From: an uncultured Eubacteriales bacterium
Lineage (GTDB): Bacteria > Bacillota > Clostridia > Peptostreptococcales > Anaerovoracaceae
Length of the DNA: 7,393 nucleotides
Reading direction: 5' to 3'
Assembly: GCA_910585135.1 (NCBI GenBank)
Contig: CAJUEB010000010.1
Span: 1-7,393, forward strand
In this document: positions 1-6,781 of the stretch, in pieces
Layout of the letters: each line of letters opens with the position of its first letter
How positions within the stretch are numbered: the stretch's first letter is position 1
Notes under the pieces: model-generated
Seen by the model: only the letters and a program-made list of their open reading frames with translations
Database searches by the model: none
What the model was told of the DNA's origin: nothing
Translations under genes and position numbers: made by a program

Positions 1-10
1 GGTTTGCATT

Positions 11-79
11 TTTTCGTTGAAATTATTGTTTTGAAAGTCTGTCATACTTTTCACTGAAATCATTATCTTAAAATTCTGT
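11..79. repeat. Diverged 37-bp tandem duplication in the leader
   Basis: Positions 11-42 and 48-79 align without gaps at an offset of 37 bases and match at 25 of 32 positions. Six of the seven differences are transitions. Both copies begin TTTTC and end CTGT. The stretch is AT-rich, has no gene on either strand that I can support, and lies upstream of the candidate promoter of the operon. A regulatory role is possible but nothing in the sequence proves one; it could be an old neutral duplication. Confidence 0.5.
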
Positions 80-160
80 ATCGTCTGCCCCTGTTAAGTT
101 CCTTCTCCAATCTGTTTGGCAAACTCACACATTTCTCCCCGCCGAAGCACCCGTATCCAT

Positions 161-189
161 TTGCAAATACAAAACACGTATGTTATTAT
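161..189 (+). promoter_or_regulatory. Candidate sigma-A-type promoter for the larC-led operon
   Basis: TTGCAA (161-166) and TATTAT (184-189) are separated by 17 bases, a good match to a housekeeping promoter. An overlapping perfect TATAAT lies at 187-192, but its spacing from TTGCAA would be 20 bases. Either -10 box predicts transcription starting at about 196-199, at or within two bases of the ATG at 198. This fits the lack of any Shine-Dalgarno sequence before that ATG and suggests a leaderless or nearly leaderless mRNA. The region is AT-rich, so chance matches are a real concern. Confidence 0.4.
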
Positions 190-197
190 AATTGATT

Positions 198-1682
198 ATG
201 AAGGTATTATATTTTGACTGTAAAAATGGAATAAGCGGCGATATGGTGCTGAATGCGCTGATGGATCTGGCCGGCTGTAAAGCGCAGATTGAGATAGCGA
301 TGAAGGAAAATTTCCAGACAGCGGAATCGCTTTGCGCGATTGAAATTGCCCAGGGTGAATCTGGTGATTACGGTCATGTTCATGACGAGCCCAGTATCAA
401 AGGTGACAGATGTGGCGAACACGGGCATGAACGCCATGAGGATATGGGCAATGAGGAAGCCATTGACGGGCATCATGGTCACGGCGGCTGTAATGCAGGT
501 CATGGTGGGGACAACTACGGTGGTCATCCCGAACACGTATCCTGCGGGTCTGCTGGTCATGAGCATAGTCACGATTACGGTCACAGCCATGGTCATGACC
601 ACAGCCACGATCACGGTCACAGCCACAATCATGAGTACGGTCATGGCAGGAGCTATCAGGAGGTCGTGGCGTTGATCGAACGCAGCGGCTTTTCCTCCCA
701 GGCAAAAAAAACTGCGCGTAACATTTATGGGCATATTGCAGAAGCGGAGGCGAAGGTACACGGAGCAACTTTCAAAACTGTTCATTTTCACGAGGTAGGA
801 CGGGATGAAGCGGTCAAGAATGCGTTGGGGATCGGCATGGCTTTGGAAGCAATTGCGCCGGATATCATATATACATCGTCAATTTGCGATGGAAAAGGCA
901 CTGTCGTCTGTAGTCATGGTGAAATACCCGTCCCGGTGCCTGCGGTAATGGCGTTGCGCGAAAAGTGCAGTTACGCCTTTCAGCAGGCTGATATCAATAT
1001 GGAGATGGTGACGCCTTCGGGTCTTGCAAGCCTTATGGGAATCGGAGCGGTGCCGGATGAATGCGGCAGGATAGATGCGTTGCAAAAGGCAATTGGTCAC
1101 TTGAACGCAGAACATTTGACAGAAGTGGATATTCTTTCGAAAATAAGCGTTCCATCACAAACGACCATCGGATCTGATGCGAGCAATTCATTCGAAACGG
1201 CCAGTTCATCAGAAGCGCAGGCCTTTCCCGAAACAGCCGCCTTGTCGGCAGAAGGGGGCTTTGCATCAGAAGCAGGCATTGCGTCAGAATCGGCATCCGG
1301 CTATCGTATGATCGCATTTGCGGAAGCAAAAGGAAGCCGGGATACGAAACGGCCAGGACTTAGGGTCTATTTGATTGAAACGGAAAGCGATCTGTTTGAC
1401 GCACCCACTGCACACAATGTGACGGGTAGCGCAACTGATTTATCATACGAATCATGTGTGTTTTTTGGTTCATCCGCTAATCGAAATGGCGGCGCAGGCG
1501 AAGTTTCTGACATATCTGATGGAGCAGGTAGTTTAGTCGGATTCGTCAGCGGGGTTGGCTCCTTTGGGAACGGAAGTGAATGTGAATCCATTGGAGTGAC
1601 AAACAGCACAGGCGCACCCACCGCGCCAAAGACCGATCGTTCTGCCGCGTTGCATTCTGTACATGAGGAGGATGTCCATTGA
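198..1682 (+). CDS. larC: LarC-family nickel insertion protein, LarC1 part only, with His-rich segment
   Basis: LarC inserts nickel into the pyridinium-bisthiocarboxylate precursor of the nickel-pincer cofactor used by lactate racemase and relatives, in the cytoplasm. Counting from the ATG at 198 (494 residues), family signatures are FDCKNGISGDM (6-16), HFHEVG (196-201), HGEIPVPVPA (240-249), MVTPSG (270-275) and RPGLRVYLIE (385-394), the usual end of LarC1. Residues 60-149 hold 24 histidines plus scattered Cys, a likely metal-binding segment. The LarC2 domain, which binds CTP in the characterised enzyme, is absent; residues 396-494 are a Ser/Gly/Ala-rich tail without recognisable motif. A further low-complexity insertion lies at about 317-369. 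A TTG at 192 is an alternative start, but the ATG gives the canonical N-terminus. Neither start has a Shine-Dalgarno site. The protein may need a separate LarC2 or may act only as a nickel chaperone; family membership is firm, activity is inference. Confidence 0.85.
   Translation: MKVLYFDCKNGISGDMVLNALMDLAGCKAQIEIAMKENFQTAESLCAIEIAQGESGDYGHVHDEPSIKGDRCGEHGHERHEDMGNEEAIDGHHGHGGCNAGHGGDNYGGHPEHVSCGSAGHEHSHDYGHSHGHDHSHDHGHSHNHEYGHGRSYQEVVALIERSGFSSQAKKTARNIYGHIAEAEAKVHGATFKTVHFHEVGRDEAVKNALGIGMALEAIAPDIIYTSSICDGKGTVVCSHGEIPVPVPAVMALREKCSYAFQQADINMEMVTPSGLASLMGIGAVPDECGRIDALQKAIGHLNAEHLTEVDILSKISVPSQTTIGSDASNSFETASSSEAQAFPETAALSAEGGFASEAGIASESASGYRMIAFAEAKGSRDTKRPGLRVYLIETESDLFDAPTAHNVTGSATDLSYESCVFFGSSANRNGGAGEVSDISDGAGSLVGFVSGVGSFGNGSECESIGVTNSTGAPTAPKTDRSAALHSVHEEDVH
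571..626 (+). repeat. 36-base tandem repeat encoding His-rich units
   Basis: Positions 571-590 and 607-626 match at 18 of 20 bases with an offset of 36 bases, equal to 12 codons. They encode neighbouring units of the form HDYGHSHG and HDHGHSHN within larC. The in-frame offset suggests that the His-rich metal-binding segment grew by tandem duplication. Confidence 0.7.
1207..1291 (+). repeat. Short direct repeats encoding S-E-A units in the larC linker
   Basis: CATCAGAAGC occurs exactly at 1207-1216 and 1264-1273, 57 bases (19 codons) apart. A diverged copy, CGTCAGAATC, lies at 1282-1291, 18 bases further on. All are in the same reading phase and encode Ser-Glu-Ala or Ser-Glu-Ser within a Ser/Ala/Glu-rich linker between two conserved LarC1 blocks. 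In-frame spacing fits growth by repeat duplication, although the units are short. Confidence 0.5.
1665..1681 (+). promoter_or_regulatory. Shine-Dalgarno site that decides a UUG start
   Basis: GAGGAGG (1665-1671) lies seven bases before TTG at 1679, which opens the frame of the small membrane protein. The TTG overlaps the larC stop TGA (1680-1682) in a TTGA arrangement, typical of translational coupling. An ATG at 1672 touches the Shine-Dalgarno sequence and is in another frame, so it is not the start. Confidence 0.75.
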
Positions 1683-2179
1683 AAAGCATCATTGTGGCGC
1701 TTTGGCTCATCTTCGGCGGGATCATATTAACGCCGGTCGTCATCAATTATGCTATCGGCAATCCTTATGATGAGGTTCTCTCGATCATAGAAACGGAGGC
1801 GGAGACCGAGGTTACTCAGATTACAGGGGAAGCAGCCGAGGGCAATCGGCTTCTCCTTACATTTACGGCAAGGAATGATTTTGGGGTAGCCATATTTTCT
1901 CATTACGGGGATAATTATAAGTACGAAGAAGGAACGATATCCAATGGAATGGATGATATCGATATAAACCTTGACACGGGCTGGAACATATACGTGTACA
2001 AGGTTACTGCGGACGGTCTCCATACGCAAGACGTCCGCACGGGAGAAGGAATTTACAGAACGTATACCGTCACAGGCGTGTGCTTGGGAATGATCACGGT
2101 GATCGCTCTCTTCCTGGGCAGGGTCAAAAAGCGCAGGGCAGAAAAGCGTAAGACGGGATTCAGACATCATGACAGATAA
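1679..2179 (+). CDS. Small membrane protein of unknown function with two membrane spans
   Basis: I do not recognise this 166-residue protein. It has a hydrophobic span near the N-terminus (about residues 3-27, preceded by Lys2), a hydrophilic segment of about 100 residues rich in Glu, Asp, Thr and Tyr, a second span (about 129-147) and a strongly basic tail beginning VKKRRAEKRK. By the positive-inside rule both ends should be cytoplasmic and the middle domain outside. Span 1 could instead be an uncleaved signal sequence; no lipobox cysteine is visible. It starts at TTG with a strong Shine-Dalgarno site and overlaps larC by four bases, so it is probably translated together with it. It ends 15 bases before valS. 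A role in nickel handling is possible from position alone but has no motif support. Confidence 0.75.
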   Translation: MKSIIVALWLIFGGIILTPVVINYAIGNPYDEVLSIIETEAETEVTQITGEAAEGNRLLLTFTARNDFGVAIFSHYGDNYKYEEGTISNGMDDIDINLDTGWNIYVYKVTADGLHTQDVRTGEGIYRTYTVTGVCLGMITVIALFLGRVKKRRAEKRKTGFRHHDR

Positions 2180-2180
2180 C

Positions 2181-2186
2181 AAGGAG
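2181..2186 (+). promoter_or_regulatory. Shine-Dalgarno site of valS
   Basis: AAGGAG lies eight bases before the ATG at 2195, within the 15-base gap after the membrane-protein stop codon. There is therefore no room for a leader RNA directly upstream of valS. Confidence 0.75.
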
Positions 2187-2194
2187 AACAGAGA

Positions 2195-5071
2195 ATGGAA
2201 AAAAATTTAGCGAAGACATATGATCCGAAAAATTTTGAAGACAGAATATATGATATGTGGGAGAAAAGCGGGGCGTTTGCGGCAGAGCGTGATCCCGACA
2301 AGAAACCCTTTACGATCGTGATGCCGCCGCCGAATATCACCGGGCAGCTTCATATGGGACATGCCCTTGACCAGACATTGCAGGATGTCCTCACGAGATT
2401 TAAGCGGCTGCAAGGGTACAGTGCGTTGTGGCTTCCAGGCAGCGACCATGCCAGCATTGCGACGGAAGTCAAGGTTGTGGACAGGCTCAGGCAAGAAGAA
2501 GGACTCGAAAAGGAAGATCTGGGCAGGGAAGAATTTTTAAAACGCGTATGGGCGTGGAAAGAGGAGTTCGGCGGAAAAATAACGAAGCAATGCCGCAAGC
2601 TGGGCGATTCCTGCGACTGGAGCCGGGAACGGTTCACGATGGACGAGGGATGTAATAAAGCCGTGAACCATTTTTTTGTAAGGCTTTATGAAAAGGGTTT
2701 TATTTACAAGGGAAACAGGCTCATCAACTGGTGTCCGCAGTGTGGGACGTCCCTGTCGGATGCGGAGGTTGAGCATGAGGATAAAAACGGCATGTATTGG
2801 TATTTCCGCTATCCTGCCGCTGATGGCGGCGAGGGTGTCGTGGTTGCGACCTCAAGGCCGGAAACGATGTTCGCAGACGTGGCGATTGCAGTGCATCCAA
2901 GCGATGAACGATACAAGGATCTGGTGGGCAAAGAAGTGATCCTGCCTCTGGTTGGCAAGAAAATCCCTGTGATCGCAGACTCGTACCCAGACCCGGAAAA
3001 GGGAACGGGAGCGGTGAAAATCACGCCTGCACACGATCCGAACGATTTCGAGGTCGGGCAGAGAAACCATCTGGAATGCCCGGTCTGCATCGGTTTTGAC
3101 GCGCGGATGAACAGCCTTGCCGGGAAATACGAAGGCATGGATCGGTATGAATGCCGGAAAGCCTGGGTCAAGGATTTGGATGACGCCGGGTATCTGGTTA
3201 AGACGGAGGAAAAGGTCATCCCTGTGGGCGGCTGCTACAGGTGTAATACGGTCGTTGAGCCGATGCTGTCGGATCAGTGGTTCGTGAGAATGGAAGAGCT
3301 TGCAAAGCCCGCAATCGAGGCGGCGAAAAAAGGCGACCTGACTCATGTGCCGGAGCGGTTTGAGAAGATATACCTTCATTGGCTTACGGAAATCAGGGAT
3401 TGGTGCATTTCGAGGCAGCTCTGGTGGGGACACAGAATCCCGGCCTATTATTGCCAGGATTGCGGTGAGATGATGGTTTCGGAAACTGCGCCGAAGGGGT
3501 GCAAACGATGTGGCAGCACGAATCTCAAGCAGGATGAGGACGTGCTGGACACGTGGTTCTCATCGGCGTTGTGGCCGTTTTCCACGCTGGGATGGCCGGA
3601 GGAAACGGAGGATTTGAAATACTTCTATCCGACCGATGTGCTGGTGACTGGCTATGACATCATCTTTTTCTGGGTTGTCAGAATGGTGTTCGCGGCCTTG
3701 GAAACGATGGGTGAAGTGCCGTTTCATCATGTCTATGTCCATGGGCTGGTACGGGATGCGCAGGGACGAAAAATGAGTAAATCGCTGGGCAACGGCATCG
3801 ATCCGCTGGAAATCATCGACCAGTATGGTGCTGACGCGCTCAGGTTTATGCTGACGACAGGCATCACGCCGGGCAACGATATGCGGTTTCAGACAGAGCG
3901 GCTGGAGAGCGCGAGGAATTTCGCGAATAAATTGTGGAATGCATCGAGGTTCGTCATCATGAATTTACAGGATGAGAACGGTAAATTCAAGGAAATGGCA
4001 GACTTGGGCGATATTGCCGGAGCAGGCGGAAACGAAGGGAAAAACGCCGGACGCGGTCGAGCGGATTGTGCGGGCAGTGCCGCCGGAGCAGCGGCAGCAT
4101 TGGCAGATGAAGATAAATGGATGATTTCCAGGGTAAACGATGCGGTAAAATACATGACCGACACCATGGAAAAATTCGATTTGGCGCTGGCAGGACAGCG
4201 GGCGTATGATTTAATTTGGAATGAATTTTGCGATTGGTATATCGAAATCGTTAAGGGCAGGCTTTATGGCGAGGATGAAGCAGACAAGAGGGTTGCGCGG
4301 GCAGTCCTTGTGAAAGTCCTCAAGGATCTGCTGCGGCTTTTGCATCCATTCATGCCGTTTATTACGGAGGAAATATGGGCATATTTGCCGCAGGCTTCGG
4401 CGGCAGATGGAAAGCAGGCAGACGGCGGGCAGGCAAGCGGATCGGCAGATAGCGGGCAGGCTTTTGGCAACGAAAAATCCGATCGGACTGGCGATGATCA
4501 GCCAGGAAGGAACGATAATCCACAAAACCTTCTCATTAAGGAAAACTGGCCGGTATACGACGAGGCGCTTACCTTTGCAGAAGCAACGGAAACGCTTGAT
4601 ATGGCGATGGCGCTGATCAGGAGCATCCGAAATATCAGGGCAGAGGCGGATGCTGCGCCGAGCAAGAAGCTGCGTGCAGTAATCCTCAGCTCAAAAGAAA
4701 AAGAGCCTGTTGTAAAGGCTGGGGAAAGATATATCAAAAAGCTGGCAAACATTACGGAAATCACGTTCATTCAGGATAAAGCGGATGTTCCGGAGGAAGT
4801 GATGTCGGCGGTGGTTGCAGGCGCGGAAGTTTTCATTCCACTCGACGACATCATGGATTATGCGGCTGAGTTGGAACGCTTGCAGCGGGAAAAGAAGAAG
4901 CTGGAAGGCGAAGTAAAGCGCGTGAAGGGCAAGCTTTCCAATGAAGGGTTTATCAGCAAAGCGCCGGAAAAAGTAATCAATGCGGAAAAAGAAAAACAGG
5001 TAAAATACGAGGAAATGCTGGCTAAAGTCTGCGACAGGCTGGCGCTGGTAGAGAAAAAGGTCGGCAAATAA
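2195..5071 (+). CDS. valS: Valine--tRNA ligase
   Basis: Cytoplasmic class Ia synthetase that joins valine to tRNA-Val using ATP and edits mischarged threonine. The 958 residues contain the HIGH-type motif HMGH (53-56) after PPPNITG, the editing-domain blocks TSRPETM (219-225) and GTGAVKITPAHDPNDF (270-285, with the conserved Asp281), and KMSKS (526-530). Four CxxC pairs (180/183, 347/350, 420/423, 436/439) are probable zinc ligands. An anticodon-binding region follows, then a C-terminal coiled-coil tRNA-binding arm (about 893-955, rich in Leu, Lys and Glu). Bacterial ValRS proteins are usually near 880 residues; the excess is explained by two low-complexity insertions, about 605-638 (Gly/Ala/Asn) and 734-777 (Gln/Ala/Gly/Ser/Asp). 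The frame is intact throughout. No T-box leader lies just upstream. Identification is certain. Confidence 0.99.
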   Translation: MEKNLAKTYDPKNFEDRIYDMWEKSGAFAAERDPDKKPFTIVMPPPNITGQLHMGHALDQTLQDVLTRFKRLQGYSALWLPGSDHASIATEVKVVDRLRQEEGLEKEDLGREEFLKRVWAWKEEFGGKITKQCRKLGDSCDWSRERFTMDEGCNKAVNHFFVRLYEKGFIYKGNRLINWCPQCGTSLSDAEVEHEDKNGMYWYFRYPAADGGEGVVVATSRPETMFADVAIAVHPSDERYKDLVGKEVILPLVGKKIPVIADSYPDPEKGTGAVKITPAHDPNDFEVGQRNHLECPVCIGFDARMNSLAGKYEGMDRYECRKAWVKDLDDAGYLVKTEEKVIPVGGCYRCNTVVEPMLSDQWFVRMEELAKPAIEAAKKGDLTHVPERFEKIYLHWLTEIRDWCISRQLWWGHRIPAYYCQDCGEMMVSETAPKGCKRCGSTNLKQDEDVLDTWFSSALWPFSTLGWPEETEDLKYFYPTDVLVTGYDIIFFWVVRMVFAALETMGEVPFHHVYVHGLVRDAQGRKMSKSLGNGIDPLEIIDQYGADALRFMLTTGITPGNDMRFQTERLESARNFANKLWNASRFVIMNLQDENGKFKEMADLGDIAGAGGNEGKNAGRGRADCAGSAAGAAAALADEDKWMISRVNDAVKYMTDTMEKFDLALAGQRAYDLIWNEFCDWYIEIVKGRLYGEDEADKRVARAVLVKVLKDLLRLLHPFMPFITEEIWAYLPQASAADGKQADGGQASGSADSGQAFGNEKSDRTGDDQPGRNDNPQNLLIKENWPVYDEALTFAEATETLDMAMALIRSIRNIRAEADAAPSKKLRAVILSSKEKEPVVKAGERYIKKLANITEITFIQDKADVPEEVMSAVVAGAEVFIPLDDIMDYAAELERLQREKKKLEGEVKRVKGKLSNEGFISKAPEKVINAEKEKQVKYEEMLAKVCDRLALVEKKVGK
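4016..4091 (+). repeat. Direct repeat within the first ValRS insertion
   Basis: GCCGGAGCAG occurs exactly at 4016-4025 and 4082-4091, 66 bases (22 codons) apart. Both copies are read in the same phase and encode Ala-Gly-Ala. They sit near the two ends of the Gly/Ala-rich insertion (about 4007-4108). Confidence 0.5.
4417..4461 (+). repeat. 27-base tandem repeat within the second ValRS insertion
   Basis: Positions 4417-4434 and 4444-4461 match at 16 of 18 bases, including an exact GCGGGCAGGC (4425-4434 and 4452-4461), with an offset of 27 bases (nine codons). The protein repeat is QADGGQASG followed by SADSGQAFG. This is direct evidence of in-frame tandem duplication inside valS. Confidence 0.65.
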
Positions 5072-5314
5072 GACGCAGATCGGGTCTAAGAACAGTGATT
5101 AGAACGCTGGAAAGGGATAAGATCGGTGTGCAGAGCGCCCGCCTGGAATCAAGCTGAAAAGCAGAGAGCAAATCGGCAAAGATCGAAAACAAAGTGCCGG
5201 CTGGAGTCGGCTGGAAAAGTGTAGACGGAAAGATGACTGACGGGCAGAGTGTCAGCAAAGGAATGCCAGCCAGCAAAGTATGAGCGGGAAAGTGTTGGCG
5301 GTGGAGGCTATGAG
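5072..5314 (+). other. Purine-rich valS-folC spacer with degenerate AAAG..TG repeats
   Basis: These 243 bases contain no gene that I can support. Purines make up 42 of 60 bases in both 5161-5220 and 5221-5280. The word AAAG followed within zero to two bases by TG starts at 5191, 5216, 5229, 5257, 5275 and 5289, often followed by CGG- or CAGCC-like words. CGGCTGGA is repeated at 5198-5205 and 5208-5215. No strong hairpin with a T-run and no convincing promoter was found. GTG at 5249 opens the folC frame early, but the extra 22 residues resemble no family sequence and lack a Shine-Dalgarno site. Confidence 0.55.
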
Positions 5315-5317
5315 ATG
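5300..5317 (+). promoter_or_regulatory. Shine-Dalgarno site that decides the folC start
   Basis: GGTGGAGG (5300-5307) lies seven bases before ATG at 5315. The protein from this ATG begins MSNAIEKIHQFNRFGSRLGL, a normal N-terminus for the family, which supports 5315 over the in-frame GTG at 5249. Confidence 0.8.
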
Positions 5318-6781
5318 TCAAACGCAATAGAAAAAATCCATCAATTCAATCGATTTGGAAGCCGCCTAGGGCTTGAACGGATGACGATGCTGCTGGAAAA
5401 GCTGGGAAATCCCCATCGGGAGCTGGCTGTTATCCATGTGGCGGGAACGAATGGCAAAGGCTCTGTCTGCAAATTTCTCGAAGAAGGGCTTGCCGCATGC
5501 GGCTATCAGGTAGGGATTTACACCTCCCCCTTCATCGAAAGGTTTCATGAGCGGATCCGCTTGGGCGGATGCGATATATCCGATGCGGATCTGGAGCAGT
5601 TCGCCGCCCGTGTTCTTGCAGCGGCGGATGAAATGGTGGCAGAAGGGCATGATTCGCCGACAGAATTTGAAGTGGTGACAGCGATTGCATTTCTGTACTT
5701 CCGGGAAAAGGGCGCAGAAATCACAGTGCTGGAGGTTGGCCTTGGCGGCAGGGGGGATTCGACCAATGTCATCGAGAAGCCGCTGGCCTGTGCGATTACT
5801 TCTATTTCTTATGATCATATGGATCGGCTGGGAAATACCCTTGCGGAAATTGCCGCCGAGAAAGCAGGAATCATTAAGCCGGGCGTCCCGGTCGTTGCCA
5901 ATGTGCCGGAACGGGAGGCGGCAGCGGTGATCGCAAGGGCGGCTTATGATAGGGGCAGCAGGCTTTACGATATTTCGAAGATAGATTTCAGCGTCAATGC
6001 GGCGACGCCGTTTTCCCAGGAAATCAGCATGGAGCTTTATGGGACGGATTACAGCGGCGTGACGATCAGCATGGCGGGAAGGCATCAGGGCGAAAACCTG
6101 AAAACCGCGCTGGCGGTGATCGAGATTCTGCGGAAAGAGCGAAAGATAAAGGTAGAACGGACTGCGCTTTATCGAGGATTAAAGCGAGCGGTACAGCCGG
6201 GGCGGTTTGAGGTAATTGATGCGGAAGGGTTAAATGTGAAAGCACTGGATCAGTTTGAAAAGACCAGTGCGGGCCGAGTTGAAATAACTGATGCGAGCTG
6301 GCTCGAAGTGGCTGAAGCAGGCGCGGAACGCACCGGGAAGCTGCTTGCTGCAAATGGCAGCCTGAAGGAAGGCAACCATCAGCGCCCGCTTGTGATACTC
6401 GACGGCGCGCATAACGAAGCGGGAGCATGCGCTTTGCATGAAACCATGGAGCGGTTTTTCCCTGGAAAACGAGTGCTGCTCGTACTGGGAATGCTTGCCG
6501 ATAAGCAGGCAGGAGATATGCTGGCGCATTTTACGAAGATCACAGGGAATATGATCGTTACCGAGCCGGATAACCCCAGGCGGCTGTCAGCAGATGAGTT
6601 GGAAAGGCTTTTGACGCAGCGGGGCATTACCCCCGTGAAGGCGGTGGATGCAGCGGAAAGCGTAAGGCTTGCACATAAGCTGGGGGCGCGTTATGATGTG
6701 GTGCTTTTTGCAGGGTCACTGTACTTGATCGGAGAGATAAGGAGGATTTTGAGAAATGAACAGGGAAAAGGATGCGAATAA
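5315..6781 (+). CDS. folC: Bifunctional folylpolyglutamate synthase/dihydrofolate synthase
   Basis: Cytoplasmic Mur-ligase-type ATP-dependent enzyme that adds glutamate to dihydropteroate and/or folates. In the 488 residues from ATG 5315, visible motifs are the P-loop GTNGKGS (44-50), YTSPF followed by FHERI, EVGLGGRGDSTNV (starting at Glu140), the YDHMD block with His168, EKAGI with Lys183 (the lysine reported carbamylated in characterised relatives), DGAHN (363-367), LADK (394-397) and TEPDNPRRL (416-424). Family members are usually about 420-430 residues. The excess is an insertion at about 303-357, between GRFEVI and the DGAHN block, where the central and C-terminal domains meet. It is charged and Ala/Glu-rich without clear repeats. 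The gene follows valS, a common Bacillota order, and overlaps the next gene by 26 bases. Whether it performs both reactions cannot be told from sequence. Confidence 0.97.
   Translation: MSNAIEKIHQFNRFGSRLGLERMTMLLEKLGNPHRELAVIHVAGTNGKGSVCKFLEEGLAACGYQVGIYTSPFIERFHERIRLGGCDISDADLEQFAARVLAAADEMVAEGHDSPTEFEVVTAIAFLYFREKGAEITVLEVGLGGRGDSTNVIEKPLACAITSISYDHMDRLGNTLAEIAAEKAGIIKPGVPVVANVPEREAAAVIARAAYDRGSRLYDISKIDFSVNAATPFSQEISMELYGTDYSGVTISMAGRHQGENLKTALAVIEILRKERKIKVERTALYRGLKRAVQPGRFEVIDAEGLNVKALDQFEKTSAGRVEITDASWLEVAEAGAERTGKLLAANGSLKEGNHQRPLVILDGAHNEAGACALHETMERFFPGKRVLLVLGMLADKQAGDMLAHFTKITGNMIVTEPDNPRRLSADELERLLTQRGITPVKAVDAAESVRLAHKLGARYDVVLFAGSLYLIGEIRRILRNEQGKGCE
6739..6758 (+). promoter_or_regulatory. 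Shine-Dalgarno site of the lipid kinase gene, inside folC
   Basis: AAGGAGG (6739-6745) precedes ATG at 6756 by ten bases. A TGA in the same frame at 6750-6752 rules out any earlier start. The site lies within the last codons of folC, suggesting coupled translation. Confidence 0.7.

Noticed and set aside
114..124. Palindrome GTTTGGCAAAC as an operator
   Set aside because: Five-base arms around one base are short enough to occur by chance, with no second copy or known regulator match.
340..675. Second + strand open frame of 111 codons inside larC
   Set aside because: It exists because the repeated CAY-GGT-type codons lack stops in the shifted phase. The Met/Val/Thr-rich product resembles nothing, and the start lacks a ribosome site.
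207..791. Antisense open frame of 194 codons opposite the His-rich part of larC, hydrophobic enough to look like a membrane protein
   Set aside because: His codons read in reverse give GTG or ATG, so a His-rich gene automatically yields a Val/Met-rich hydrophobic antisense frame. No family match or Shine-Dalgarno support, and larC is well supported on the other strand.
1383..1682. Larc2 fragment in another frame, as expected for the L. plantarum-type frameshift
   Set aside because: No LarC2-like motif is visible in any frame, and the space of about 300 bases is too short for the domain.
5199..5271. Possible hairpin between GGCTGG (5199-5204) and CCAGCC (5266-5271) as a terminator
   Set aside because: Only six pairs, a 61-base loop and no following T-run.
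5249..5314. Longer folC beginning at GTG 5249
   Set aside because: The extra 22 residues do not resemble the family N-terminus, and a good Shine-Dalgarno site sits seven bases before ATG 5315.
5022..5327. Minus-strand open frame across the valS-folC spacer
   Set aside because: It begins with TTG, overlaps both flanking genes, has no Shine-Dalgarno sequence, and its Leu/Pro/Ser-rich product reflects the purine bias of the opposite strand.
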